64,000 nt of DNA, taken from the NCBI GenBank assembly GCA_029062005.1, contig JAIDQZ010000026.1:1-64000 (forward strand), in the 5' to 3' direction. This DNA is from Muribaculaceae bacterium. Lineage in GTDB: Bacteria; Bacteroidota; Bacteroidia; Bacteroidales; Muribaculaceae. A program made the position numbers and the translations under genes. The notes beneath the pieces are model-generated. The model made no database searches. It was given only the letters and a program-made list of their open reading frames with translations, and was not told the DNA's origin. This document shows, piece by piece, positions 25,706-33,637 of this stretch (positions are counted from its first letter, which is position 1; the number at the start of each line of letters is the position of its first letter).

Positions 25706-27403
25706 TTAAGAATTGAAAAAATCGAGAATCTCTTTGACAAATGAAACTAATACAGGTGAAGCTTCCTTTTTATGAATTTTTTCTAAGGCAGGTACTATCC
25801 ATTTATTTTTTTGTGTAGTACCAACTGCCATCCATCCCTCCAGTTCTCCAACTGGAACTATGAAAACTCCTATGGATTTCAGTTTATCAAGCAAATATTT
25901 AACCTCATCCCTAATGTTATCATCAAATCCCGTTATTCCTTTTGATTTAATCTCACTCCAAGAGGTTATCCCTTTTCTAATTCTGTTCAAAGCTCCTTTC
26001 GCTCCATCAAGAGAATGTTCCTTTTTCTCTAATTGAACTAAAAGTGTTTTGATTTCATTCGTCAATTCCTCAAGGGCTTCATTATCAGACTTTCCTATTA
26101 CAGTAGAAGCAATTTTGTTTCGGAGATTAATAATTTCTTCAGTAATGTTTCCGGTCATGGACATAGATGCTATTAACTTGGTTAGTTGCTCCTCACTATT
26201 AAGCGCATCAATGTCGGCTATTACAGCTACTGGAATACTTGCATCTTTTAATAAAGTCGCTACGGTATGAAGAGTCTGCTTATTTTGCGAGTGGATAAAC
26301 AGCACGTCTTCGTTAGAATTGTGATTTATTGTAGCCACACTTTGATAAACAGCTCTATCCGCATCAGCTTCACATACTACAACACCTCTGTAGAAAACAC
26401 TCTCCACCACTCGTTGGCTTGAAAGCAAAGGATTTTCAAATAGGGCTTTAGTCGAATTTGATTGTAGAGCAGTAAAAGTTGTATTGTTTGCAGATCTATT
26501 TAATCTATAAATATCCACGTTATTTCCACTTGCCAAAATCCCTGACAAGAAGTTTGCATTATGTGTACTTATAAGCAACTGACCTTCAATAAGATCTTTA
26601 TGATCTCCAATCCATTTACCTAGAAATCTCGCTTGAGCTGGATGAAGAAAAGCTTCTGGTTCATCTAACAAAACAATACGACCTTTCGAAAATAGTAATC
26701 CTAGTATAATACCAACTAAACTTCTGAATCCATCGCCCTGATCTTCAATTTTGGCTAAATCTTTAGTAATGGGATATGCTTTTCTTGGATCATCTGGAAT
26801 ATCTGGCATCTTTTCAGCGACTCTTAAACTAAGTATTGTCATTGCACTATAATCTAATGCAATATCCATTTTAAAAGCATCTTTAAAGGCATTCTTAATT
26901 ATTGGATCAATTTGATTATCTAAAAATAATGATTGTAATAGGTTGGTAGGATTATTTGTTTCTGGGTTAACTGAACTAACAGAACTTGCTAATGACAACC
27001 TATTGGAAGAGCTTAAATCGGAAACAAAGAATTTTGTTAGATATCCATATATGTACTCTTTCCGACTTTGCTCAGAATTATATAACTGCGCATAATAATT
27101 ATAATCAAAATCGCAAGTGTCATTATTTAAAAGGTTGCTACACAGTCCGGATATTACTTTATGTCCAAGCGTATTTTTACTGTCTGATGTGTTCATCCTT
27201 TTTAAAAAGGAATCGAAATCATTATCCCATTCAAGTTCTATATCATTAATAATGACTGCTCTTGCCTGGGACCCTCTTTCCAAATAACTTTTAATATCTC
27301 TTAGTGTTTGAGACTTTCCTACATTATTAGGTCCAACCAAGACGGTAATGTCATTTATGTTGAGATCAATACCATTCCTGAGCTTTATTGTTTTAATTTT
27401 CAT
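25706..27403 (-). CDS. OLD-like AAA ATPase with TOPRIM nuclease domain
   Basis: A single polypeptide joins an ABC/SMC-type ATPase and a TOPRIM domain. Walker A GPNNVGKS is at 24-31, the signature-like QGDGFRSL at 222-229, Walker B LLDEPEAFLHP from 245 and the switch STHN at 279-282. The TOPRIM motifs are CEADADR with E345 and VIADIDA with D397 and D399. OLD-family nucleases, including GajA of Gabija, cut DNA in phage defence. No UvrD/GajB-type helicase is adjacent; a KAP NTPase is upstream 98 bases away. It could be a class 1 (stand-alone) OLD protein. Confidence 0.85.
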   Translation of the reverse strand: MKIKTIKLRNGIDLNINDITVLVGPNNVGKSQTLRDIKSYLERGSQARAVIINDIELEWDNDFDSFLKRMNTSDSKNTLGHKVISGLCSNLLNNDTCDFDYNYYAQLYNSEQSRKEYIYGYLTKFFVSDLSSSNRLSLASSVSSVNPETNNPTNLLQSLFLDNQIDPIIKNAFKDAFKMDIALDYSAMTILSLRVAEKMPDIPDDPRKAYPITKDLAKIEDQGDGFRSLVGIILGLLFSKGRIVLLDEPEAFLHPAQARFLGKWIGDHKDLIEGQLLISTHNANFLSGILASGNNVDIYRLNRSANNTTFTALQSNSTKALFENPLLSSQRVVESVFYRGVVVCEADADRAVYQSVATINHNSNEDVLFIHSQNKQTLHTVATLLKDASIPVAVIADIDALNSEEQLTKLIASMSMTGNITEEIINLRNKIASTVIGKSDNEALEELTNEIKTLLVQLEKKEHSLDGAKGALNRIRKGITSWSEIKSKGITGFDDNIRDEVKYLLDKLKSIGVFIVPVGELEGWMAVGTTQKNKWIVPALEKIHKKEASPVLVSFVKEILDFFNS

Positions 27404-27501
27404 AACCTTAACCTGTTGTAATTATTCGATATAAATGTTTGAGTGGATAGCCAATTTCCATAAGTATGCCGGCTATAAGAATTACTGATATTCCTCAAAT
27501 C

Positions 27502-28857
27502 TTAATTTTTAGTTATCATTGAGTATAGGTATATGTGGTCAAGAACTGTTTCAAGTCTAGGGTGGAAGTCCATAGAATCAATGGCGGTCAGTCTCATCCC
27601 GGAATATAGCATTTGGCATGCATCATCTGTCATTGTGTCTTCTTGATCAATCCATTCCTCAGGAGATTCACGTGTATTTATTAGATGCGCATATCTTCCA
27701 TATAGACCTAAGATTTGCCCTATGAAATAATTATAATCATCAAGATAATTGGGGAATATATTGATAAGATTTATGTATAGATCCTTTATACTATACTTCT
27801 TATGCTCAATCTCTGATAATATTAATGGTTTAAATTTATGAAGCAATAGGAAGAATGCCACATATTGGGCATAATCCTTTACAGAGAATGAAGAACAGAT
27901 TATGTATAAATGCCCATAGAATTTTTCAAGTTGCCTTAATGACAATCCGTTTTGGTGAGCCATATTTACAACAATCTCATTTATTTCATCCTCTTTTATT
28001 CTATCGAAATTAAAGAAAGGTTTAATTTCAAATTTTTCAGAAAGATACTCGCAATATGATTTATAATTGGGAGCGGGCAGATTGAATTCAATATCGATGA
28101 ATCTTCGAAGGTATTCTTCCGCATCAATATCTGGCGAATGGAAGTATCCTTTAACGGAGTTACGGAGATGTTTTTTATCTAAAGATAAAACGAAAACAAT
28201 ATCAGGAATTGAGAAACAGTGTTTTAGACGTTCCAGAACCTTTACAGCATAGTGCGGATTACAACGATCCAATTCATCAATAAAAAATATTATTGGTAGT
28301 TGACACATCTCATCTTTTACATATGAGCCCTCAATATACTCAGATAAAGACCGTTTGAAGTCATTTAGCCCTTGTTCCTTTTCCCTGTAAGCTTGTAATG
28401 ATTCTCCTCCGATTTTGGCACATTCATCTATTGATGCCTTTACGGCATCTTTTAAAGAGTCACTGTCAATTCCTGTTGTCTTGTGCAAAGCTCCTTTTAC
28501 AATTTCTGCTGTACCAGCTATAAGAATTCGTCCTAGATTGGATTTGATGGCTTCTGGTAATTTTTTTCTTTTTCCAAACTCTGATAATAACGCGCATAGT
28601 GGATCATCTGCATAGTCCGATTCCCAAGCATTGAAGTGCAACGTTACAAAATGTTCCTTTCGCAATAAACAGGAAAACATTTTTATAAAGGTTGTTTTAC
28701 CTGTTCCCCAAGGAGAATCTAGTGATACAACAGCACCTTTATCGAACTTCTTGAATATATTTTTCAACATTACAGCTACTTGCTTCCTGTTAAGTTTATC
28801 ATATTTGAATGGATCATTCTCTGGAATGTCTAATTGTAATGAATAAAAATCTGCCAT
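27502..28857 (-). CDS. KAP-family P-loop NTPase
   Basis: Walker A PWGTGKTT is at about 49-56, the FNAWESDYADDP segment that marks KAP NTPases near 75-86, and Walker B FFIDELDRC at 191-199. Unlike many KAP proteins, it has no transmembrane insertion. KAP NTPases occur in defence loci as sensors or switches of downstream effectors. The neighbouring OLD-like nuclease gene on the same strand is the natural candidate partner, though the 98-base spacing is wider than usual for coupled subunits. Confidence 0.85.
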   Translation of the reverse strand: MADFYSLQLDIPENDPFKYDKLNRKQVAVMLKNIFKKFDKGAVVSLDSPWGTGKTTFIKMFSCLLRKEHFVTLHFNAWESDYADDPLCALLSEFGKRKKLPEAIKSNLGRILIAGTAEIVKGALHKTTGIDSDSLKDAVKASIDECAKIGGESLQAYREKEQGLNDFKRSLSEYIEGSYVKDEMCQLPIIFFIDELDRCNPHYAVKVLERLKHCFSIPDIVFVLSLDKKHLRNSVKGYFHSPDIDAEEYLRRFIDIEFNLPAPNYKSYCEYLSEKFEIKPFFNFDRIKEDEINEIVVNMAHQNGLSLRQLEKFYGHLYIICSSFSVKDYAQYVAFFLLLHKFKPLILSEIEHKKYSIKDLYINLINIFPNYLDDYNYFIGQILGLYGRYAHLINTRESPEEWIDQEDTMTDDACQMLYSGMRLTAIDSMDFHPRLETVLDHIYLYSMITKN

Positions 28858-28920
28858 AAGAAATTTCGCTTTTTATGTAGTTTCATAGTTAAGGATTATA
28901 TCTGCCCCAAAGTGTAATTT

Positions 28921-29415
28921 TTATTTTAGGATAATCCATTTGCCATTTTTTCTAGAACCTTCTCTCTTAATAAAGCCAAGTCTCTTCAGTTCTCTTATTG
29001 AACGTGTAACTGTGGATTCAAAAATTTTAAGAATTTTCATAAGTTCTGTTGCTATAATTTCAGGTTGACTTACAATTTTATTATAAACATCTTGAAGTGT
29101 TCCGTTCAGTTGGTTTATACCGTCATTTATACTGTCACTATCAACTTTAATACCGTCATTAATTCCGTCATGAGGTCTATAAATACCACCAATTGTAGTA
29201 TTTATACGGTCATTTTGATTTTCTTTGTCGTTTTCTTTGTCGTGATTATTAATTTCTTTGTCGCTGCCTTCAGAAGTCATAAAAGTGGAAGATACGCCCT
29301 CTTCTCCTTCGTGGCAAGGAATACGGACGAGGAAGGAGAGACAATATTCGTCTGTCTCAAAAGATGCTGCCGGGGAACCGTTATGGGCTAACTCTCTCTG
29401 TATTGTGGGTATGCC
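28921..29415 (-). pseudogene. 3' remnant of a second AlbA/ATPase-type protein with winged helix
   Basis: The readable frame begins GIPTIQRELAHNGSP and FETDEYCLSFLVRIPCH, which is the C-terminal end of the HATPase part of AlbA-type (Schlafen-like) proteins. It then passes through an N/D-rich linker with repeated D-x-I-N words and ends in a winged helix (IIATELMKILKIFESTVTRS). A TGA stop precedes GIPTI. The intact winged-helix part from an internal ATG (29280) could still be expressed as a 119-residue regulator. It lies 65 bases downstream of a full-length relative, so it is probably the rest of a deleted paralogue. Confidence 0.6.
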
Positions 29416-29480
29416 TCAGCGGATCTTCAACATTTGTCGGTAGTGCAATTTGGATATTCATTTAAAGTTCTTATTAGCCT

Positions 29481-31052
29481 TTATTGTTTTCTTCGGTACT
29501 TCTGATTGGGATCATTAGGATTGTCGGGGATGGTGCGTTCCAATACAGCAATCTCTATCAATGAGGTTATATATTTTTTACGGTTCTTTGACTGATTGGT
29601 TATTCCCAATCTATCCATAATCTCCTGAGCAGTTCTTGGTACTGAACAGAAATTCCGTATATCCTGCTCCTTCTTAGTTAACTTCCGAGTAACTAAGTTA
29701 TCCTGAGGTTGGTTACTATTGTTTTCAGGTTGGTTAGTTACTTGCTCACTTGTCAAAGTATCAGGAACTAAGTTACCTTGGTTAGTTACTTGGTCAACAT
29801 TGCGAGGAATCGTGATGACGAACTCGTTGGAGGAATGGGTGATTTCCCGTTGATCGACGCCATTTGAGAAAATCGCGTTCGGATCATACTCGAGGGCTCG
29901 ACGCACTCCACTGCCTGCGCCTGTATAGGGGAGTAGGTAGTTGGCATTTGTAAAGAGGAACATATTGCGAGGCATCGATGTTCCGTTTTTTATATCCTCC
30001 ACCGTAAGTCCATTCGGTAGCGCTCCAGGGCTATGAATTTCCACGCGATTGTCAAAAATGAAGATGCGGATAGGAGCCTTGATGCTTAGTGAGCGATGCA
30101 CTAAGGCGTTGACTGTATATTCTATTAGACTTTCGTATGGAATTTCCAATTGACCAAGTGAATTGAATTCCTTTTCCACCTGTACTTTACGAAGATTGCG
30201 AGTAAAGAAATTCATGATAGTCCTGAACTGATGAAGGATATTTCCTTCTATCTCCATATCGTGCATCTTGTCTCGGAACTGAGTGCCACCGACTGAGTTA
30301 CCCAAGAAACTGATACACTTGGCAGTCATGACAGGAAGCCATCGCTGAGTGTATTTCCCGAAAAGTAGCATGGCTGCTACCGTCAGTTTTCCATCGGGAC
30401 GAATGAATCTCAGATTCTTCAACAACCTTTCGATTGTAGTTCCTGTAATGACAAACTCAGCCATCTGATCAAGCGAATAATCCTTCATATTGAGCTCGTC
30501 AATATGTTTCCCCTTAAACACAGGTGCGAACCTACTCATCAGATACAGTTTGATAGTGTCTGCATCAAGGTCGTCTAGGGTAGCACCCGGCACAGCAGCT
30601 TCATCAGGATCGAAATTCCCGCATTCACTCATCATCTCAGCAAGTTCCGAATTGTCGAACACCTTGCGCTTGTCAGCACCATTCTTAACCCATATCACAC
30701 CCTTGTTGTCGTGATACGGCTTATTCTTACCCTCTGGAACAGTGGCGATAACTACCGCTCCTCCGGTTACCGGAGTATTCTCAACCTCAATCAATACATT
30801 TGGAATAACATTCTCAGATGCGATATTTGTCAAGAGATTAGTAGTCTCCTGTAGTTCTTTATAAGATAGCGCATTAATCTCACCAGATTTGTCGTTAATG
30901 CCTATGATGAGCCTTCCGCCACGAGAATTGCTGAACGCAACCATCTCGCAGCCGATTTCATACTTATCGTCCTTGCTTACGATTCGTTCTTTGAACTGCA
31001 CCTGCCCAGCTTCTGCCAAGTCTCTCAATTGAAGTATATTTTGCTCTGTCAT
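29481..31052 (-). CDS. AlbA_2 (Schlafen-like) DNA-binding protein with HATPase and winged helix
   Basis: Residues about 1-125 form the AlbA_2/Schlafen-type module (FKERIVSKDDKYEIGCEMVA, then SNSRGGRLIIGI). The middle holds an HATPase-like fold (YESLIEYTVNALVHR) and GAGSGVRRALEYDP near 383. A repeat-rich linker with VTNQ words follows (about 418-455), then a winged helix. The family is widespread and usually annotated as ATP-binding or transcriptional regulators; members occur in defence islands. The 523-residue length is normal. Confidence 0.8.
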   Translation of the reverse strand: MTEQNILQLRDLAEAGQVQFKERIVSKDDKYEIGCEMVAFSNSRGGRLIIGINDKSGEINALSYKELQETTNLLTNIASENVIPNVLIEVENTPVTGGAVVIATVPEGKNKPYHDNKGVIWVKNGADKRKVFDNSELAEMMSECGNFDPDEAAVPGATLDDLDADTIKLYLMSRFAPVFKGKHIDELNMKDYSLDQMAEFVITGTTIERLLKNLRFIRPDGKLTVAAMLLFGKYTQRWLPVMTAKCISFLGNSVGGTQFRDKMHDMEIEGNILHQFRTIMNFFTRNLRKVQVEKEFNSLGQLEIPYESLIEYTVNALVHRSLSIKAPIRIFIFDNRVEIHSPGALPNGLTVEDIKNGTSMPRNMFLFTNANYLLPYTGAGSGVRRALEYDPNAIFSNGVDQREITHSSNEFVITIPRNVDQVTNQGNLVPDTLTSEQVTNQPENNSNQPQDNLVTRKLTKKEQDIRNFCSVPRTAQEIMDRLGITNQSKNRKKYITSLIEIAVLERTIPDNPNDPNQKYRRKQ

Positions 31053-31283
31053 GTTTGTTATTCATTGATGTATTGTTAGAAGGTATTCATTGAATGGGGT
31101 ATGATGCAGAAAAAGTGGAACTTCTGACTTTAGGATTTTCTTTGGCTCATGAGGTTAAACAGAAGTAGCGAAACGCCTTTTTATCCTTCGTCGAAGTGGA
31201 GAAGAGGATGTTTTTCATCTTTTCTTGCAGAAGGCACATCAGTCATATAAAACCACAGAAAGTCCTTTTACCACATTTTGTCT

Positions 31284-31718
31284 TTACGATCTAAGTTGTA
31301 TGGTTTCTGTTACACAGAATTCTTTCTTATTTTGCACCCATTTTATAAAAATTGACATGAAATCCGGTGCGCTTGTACAAAGAAGAACGTTAATATCAAA
31401 GCTGCCATGTCTTTTAAGGCAAGGGAAAGTCTTTGAATCATCCCAATGAACATATACTCCTTCTGTTTCGGGAATAATCACTTGAACTTTTTCAGCGTGA
31501 ATATCTGTCTCTGAAGCGTTGTAAACTCGTATTCGCCAACCTTTCCCTTGTTTAAAGAAGTTAGCTCGTATGTTTGCTGCTTGTGGGTTATACTTGTGTT
31601 TTAGCCAAAGGAATAGCTTCCTGATACCGTTAAATATCCCAAATACTACTCCACCAATGGCTATCACTGCTCCGATAGCGGCTGACCAATCTTGGATAGT
31701 CCAATTGTTCATTTCCAT
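31284..31718 (-). CDS. Membrane-anchored protein of a zinc-ribbon pair
   Basis: A 144-residue protein with one transmembrane segment (about 13-36, AAIGAVIAIGGVVFGIF), a basic stop, and a C-terminal beta-rich soluble domain (about 50-144). It overlaps the zinc-ribbon gene by 10 bases, so the two are translationally coupled. No family is recognised. Membrane anchoring with a cytosolic zinc-ribbon partner resembles effector/sensor pairs in defence islands; that reading is inference. Confidence 0.6.
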   Translation of the reverse strand: MEMNNWTIQDWSAAIGAVIAIGGVVFGIFNGIRKLFLWLKHKYNPQAANIRANFFKQGKGWRIRVYNASETDIHAEKVQVIIPETEGVYVHWDDSKTFPCLKRHGSFDINVLLCTSAPDFMSIFIKWVQNKKEFCVTETIQLRS

Positions 31719-31963
31719 TTTTTGAAAATGGAATTTAGCTCTTTTAAAAGAGCTGATTTAACTTCCTGTGCCATATCATCTTTAATTGATTCCAGTTCCT
31801 CAGAATTATAATCCAATAATTCATCTTTACCGCCGGGGTACTCACGCCCACAATTTGAACATTTAATGAAACTTTTATCCTCATTGTATTCAAACATATC
31901 CTGACACCCACATGTGGCGCATCGTGGATGGAAATCTCTTGTTATATTTTCAACTTTACTCAT
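31709..31963 (-). CDS. Zinc-ribbon protein
   Basis: An 84-residue protein with two CxxC knuckles, CATCGC and CSNCGREYPGG, spaced as a treble-clef zinc ribbon (residues about 15-43). A C-terminal amphipathic helix follows (VKSALLKELNSIFKKW). It starts 30 bases after the S-subunit stop, so it may be carried on the restriction-modification transcript. It is coupled to the membrane protein by a 10-base overlap. Confidence 0.65.
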   Translation of the reverse strand: MSKVENITRDFHPRCATCGCQDMFEYNEDKSFIKCSNCGREYPGGKDELLDYNSEELESIKDDMAQEVKSALLKELNSIFKKWK

Positions 31964-31993
31964 ATTTTAGTTTATCTCTAAGATTATTTAATT

Positions 31994-33637
31994 TTATTGA
32001 ATACCAGTAATCTTCGGTGAAGTTGTATTAGGTTCAATAAATACTGGTGCTCCATTGATATGATAGAATAAAGAAGAAAGAGTCTCCTTCACATTCAATG
32101 GGAATTGATTAAAATTACACTCATCTCCTAGGGAAAATACCATATACTCTTTTCCCGGGGATTTACGAGGATATCCCAACCCACTCAATTCTTTACTGGA
32201 CATCTTTTGAATCCCTTTAATCTCATATACTGAAACTCTGGAGTTGTCTTTAAGATTATACAGATATAGTCTGACTGCATTTGCGAAACACTCAGGTTGA
32301 TCGGAAGCTGAACCTTTACGTCCTCCTAAACGGATATTGTAAAGATGGTTACTCAGTATCCATTCAAGATGCTTCTTGTCGCGGTAACAGCCTATAATAA
32401 TAGTTTCCTTTATGGTATTCCGCTGGTAAATTTCGTAAGGTTCAGCAGCTTGTTGATAAATCTCATTATCTTCTATTGAGTATTCACTTTCATCAATAAG
32501 AGTCTGAGTAGTTGAAATTTCTAAATCTTTGTTGTTCAGAATATCTTGAATACATAGTTTAGTTTGTGAAGATATTAGATTCTCGATGAAATCATAATCT
32601 ATGCTGCCATCTTTTTTTACAGGTAGCATCAGAGAGTCTTTACAGATCTTGGATTTTGAAATAGAATCCCCCCAATGATACTTTGGCTTTAGAGACTTAT
32701 ATAAAGCGGAAACCAAAAAGAGTTGGGTATTTCGCTTAGGGACATCTATGTCTTTATAATAAAGGGCTAGATTATGGCTATCATTAGAAAAATAATCATT
32801 TTCTTGATAAGTAATAACCATCGTCTTTCCTCCAATCATAATAGAATTACCTTTTTCAAGGAAATTTGAATCGAATGAGATATACGATTGAATGGAATTA
32901 TTGGACTCACCGGCACCTACATAAGGAATATTCCCACTATCCGGCACTACCTGCGCTTTCAAAATACTGTGTGTGTTGACTACGATGAAAGCTCCATTTT
33001 CACCACTGATGGGATATTCTCTCCATTCTACACGATTTTGTCGGATGGCAACGAGCGCAGCGAGTTCGCCATCCGATAAAATCGTATCGGATAGCCCGGC
33101 TGCTTGTAAATATGCTTTGAGCGTCGCCACACGCTCCGCTTTGAGCGTCGCTATGTAGCGACGCATAAAATCAAAAGCTAGTTTCCCTTTGGTGATAGAT
33201 GGCAATATAATATAGTTGTTCTTTAAAGTTGGTTTAGTAGCCATGTTTCCATAAGAATATACTTTAGGGAGATATGACATTGCGGCTACTAAATATAATC
33301 CAACAGCTTCATCACTTAATACTCCACCAGAAAATGAAAATACATGATTATGCGTAGCTAACTTATATGGTTCTGATCTATAATAAGCATTTCCAAAGAA
33401 ATCTATTGTTATGGAATTTGCAGTGAAAATTCGAGCATTTCGATCGGTATATCCCTTAATCCCTTGATTTGTAACGCCAGAGTTAATAAACATACAACCT
33501 CTCCCATTGATATCCGAATTTTGAATATCAACGTCACCGCTTTGCGGCTCGTCAAACAAATCTCCAATTTTGAATTTTTCAAATGTGCCCCCGTCATCAA
33601 GGAATTCTTGAGTTAATTTTGAGAGACGGGGGCTCAC
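31994..33637 (-). CDS. Specificity (S) subunit of a BcgI-like restriction system
   Basis: Two target-recognition domains (about 15-150 and 205-345) of the type I/IIB S fold are seen, each with the KIGDLF/EYPI-type entry and PKVYSYGN- or PKYHWGDS-type loops. The spacer between them contains an 8-residue tandem repeat (ATLKAERV, then ATLKAYLQ). About 145 residues after the second domain (from about 400) form an extra beta-rich domain that ordinary S proteins lack. The start codon overlaps the stop of the methylase/nuclease as ATGA. The S subunit sets the DNA sequence recognised. Confidence 0.85.
   Translation of the reverse strand: MSPRLSKLTQEFLDDGGTFEKFKIGDLFDEPQSGDVDIQNSDINGRGCMFINSGVTNQGIKGYTDRNARIFTANSITIDFFGNAYYRSEPYKLATHNHVFSFSGGVLSDEAVGLYLVAAMSYLPKVYSYGNMATKPTLKNNYIILPSITKGKLAFDFMRRYIATLKAERVATLKAYLQAAGLSDTILSDGELAALVAIRQNRVEWREYPISGENGAFIVVNTHSILKAQVVPDSGNIPYVGAGESNNSIQSYISFDSNFLEKGNSIMIGGKTMVITYQENDYFSNDSHNLALYYKDIDVPKRNTQLFLVSALYKSLKPKYHWGDSISKSKICKDSLMLPVKKDGSIDYDFIENLISSQTKLCIQDILNNKDLEISTTQTLIDESEYSIEDNEIYQQAAEPYEIYQRNTIKETIIIGCYRDKKHLEWILSNHLYNIRLGGRKGSASDQPECFANAVRLYLYNLKDNSRVSVYEIKGIQKMSSKELSGLGYPRKSPGKEYMVFSLGDECNFNQFPLNVKETLSSLFYHINGAPVFIEPNTTSPKITGIQ

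Noticed and set aside
25706-28857. Labelling the OLD-like gene as Gabija GajA
   Set aside because: No UvrD-like GajB gene is adjacent; the neighbour is a KAP NTPase.
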